A DNA stretch of 64,000 nt from the NCBI GenBank assembly GCA_950295325.1, contig OX485805.1, positions 21,811,501 through 21,875,500 on the forward strand, given 5' to 3'. The notes under the pieces were generated by a model. It had not been told where the DNA came from, did no database searches, and was given only the letters and a program-made list of their open reading frames with translations. Below, in pieces: positions 63,596 to 64,000 of this stretch. How positions within the stretch are numbered: position 1 is the first letter of the stretch; each line of letters opens with the position of its first letter. Both the position numbers and the translations under genes were made by a program. Source of the stretch: Polytrichum commune (lineage: Eukaryota > Streptophyta > Polytrichopsida > Polytrichales > Polytrichaceae).

Positions 63596-64000
63596 CTGGC
63601 GACTTGTGATCATGATCCGGAACCCATAGTCTAGGCAACCATCAATACGAGGAAGGTGGGATATTGGAAGATCGCTTCATCTGAGTACTATGAAAAAAAC
63701 AAGAATTAATAAAATAAATCTACAACTTGGAATATTTCTGAACCGTAGGGTGCAGTGTCCACTACGATGGCCTTTTGTTCACTACAATGAGCCTCCGTTC
63801 AGAAACAGCCGATTGCCATTCCCTGAACGCCCGACACTAGAGAAACGTTCTCCGTTGTGCTTTCTGCACGAATCTATCCTTGAAAACTCCATCTGATTCT
63901 AGAACCACCCTTACAAATGCTTAATCTCCTACATTCACTCTCAACAGATACTTAAATCCCTAAAACACACCCACAGATGATGCTTAATCTCCTAAACCAA
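63596..64000. other. Presumed CYP73A intron 1
   Basis: No sequence for the P450 N-terminal anchor or PPGP motif was found on the minus strand here, so the intron probably extends past the window edge. Confidence 0.5.

Overview
This is nuclear DNA of a land plant, probably a bryophyte such as a moss, although the sequence alone cannot fix the species. The host genes are plant-specific: two autoinhibited P-type IIB Ca2+-ATPases, a caleosin/peroxygenase and a CYP73A cinnamate 4-hydroxylase. There is a TTTAGGG telomere-type repeat and the DNA between genes is AT-rich, gene-poor and full of decayed transposable elements (LINE, solo LTRs, pogo, MULE, hAT and Harbinger).

Layout: 0.3-3.1 kb holds a decayed LINE and a flanking dispersed repeat. 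7.2-10.5 kb is an intact intronless Ca2+-ATPase (+). 12.4-17.3 kb is a repeat cluster: two solo LTRs of one family in opposite orientation, each with a 5-bp target duplication, one of them carrying a nested Tourist-like MITE. 17.4-22.6 kb is tandem repeats, a MULE-like remnant and a pogo-like remnant. 23.0-25.7 kb is a six-exon caleosin (-). 28.0-48.0 kb is one very large PIF/Harbinger element. 49.9-53.2 kb is a second Ca2+-ATPase (-), an inverted paralogue of the first. 53.2-61 kb is mostly unexplained intergenic DNA with small repeats. 61.0-63.1 kb is the 3' three exons of CYP73A (-), whose first exon lies beyond the window.

The main find is the Harbinger element at 28026-47965 (19.9 kb). 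It is bounded by perfect 23-bp terminal inverted repeats and a TAA target duplication. Near its left end it has the usual Harbinger pair, a DDE transposase (+) and a Myb/SANT-like partner (-). The Myb gene is split: exon 2 lies beside the transposase and exon 1 lies next to the right end, 16.7 kb away, with matching splice sites. Its single intron holds a cargo: an FCP1/HAD-like phosphatase exon, a proline/lysine-rich two-exon gene, a large gene whose predicted protein joins a ParB-like segment to a DNA-methyltransferase-like segment, and a divergent gene for a DUF7869-type protein that looks like an RNase-H-fold transposase.

Throughout the cargo, and nowhere else in the window at that strength, there is a short palindrome family TTTGGGTCG-NN-CGACCCAAA. 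About 30 copies lie between 33.08 and 43.20 kb, as singles in introns, as a perfect 16 x 32-bp array and as a 5 x 80-bp array. Both arrays lie just upstream of the first coding exon of a cargo gene. A relative of the palindrome forms the core hairpin of the Tourist-like MITE at 13.8 kb. Dense palindromes next to a ParB-like/methyltransferase-like gene suggest a protein and its DNA sites, but that link is inference. The present copy is decayed: tandem stops in the transposase, a stop plus an 8-bp-TSD hAT MITE in the ParB-like gene, and a one-base frameshift in the DUF7869 gene.
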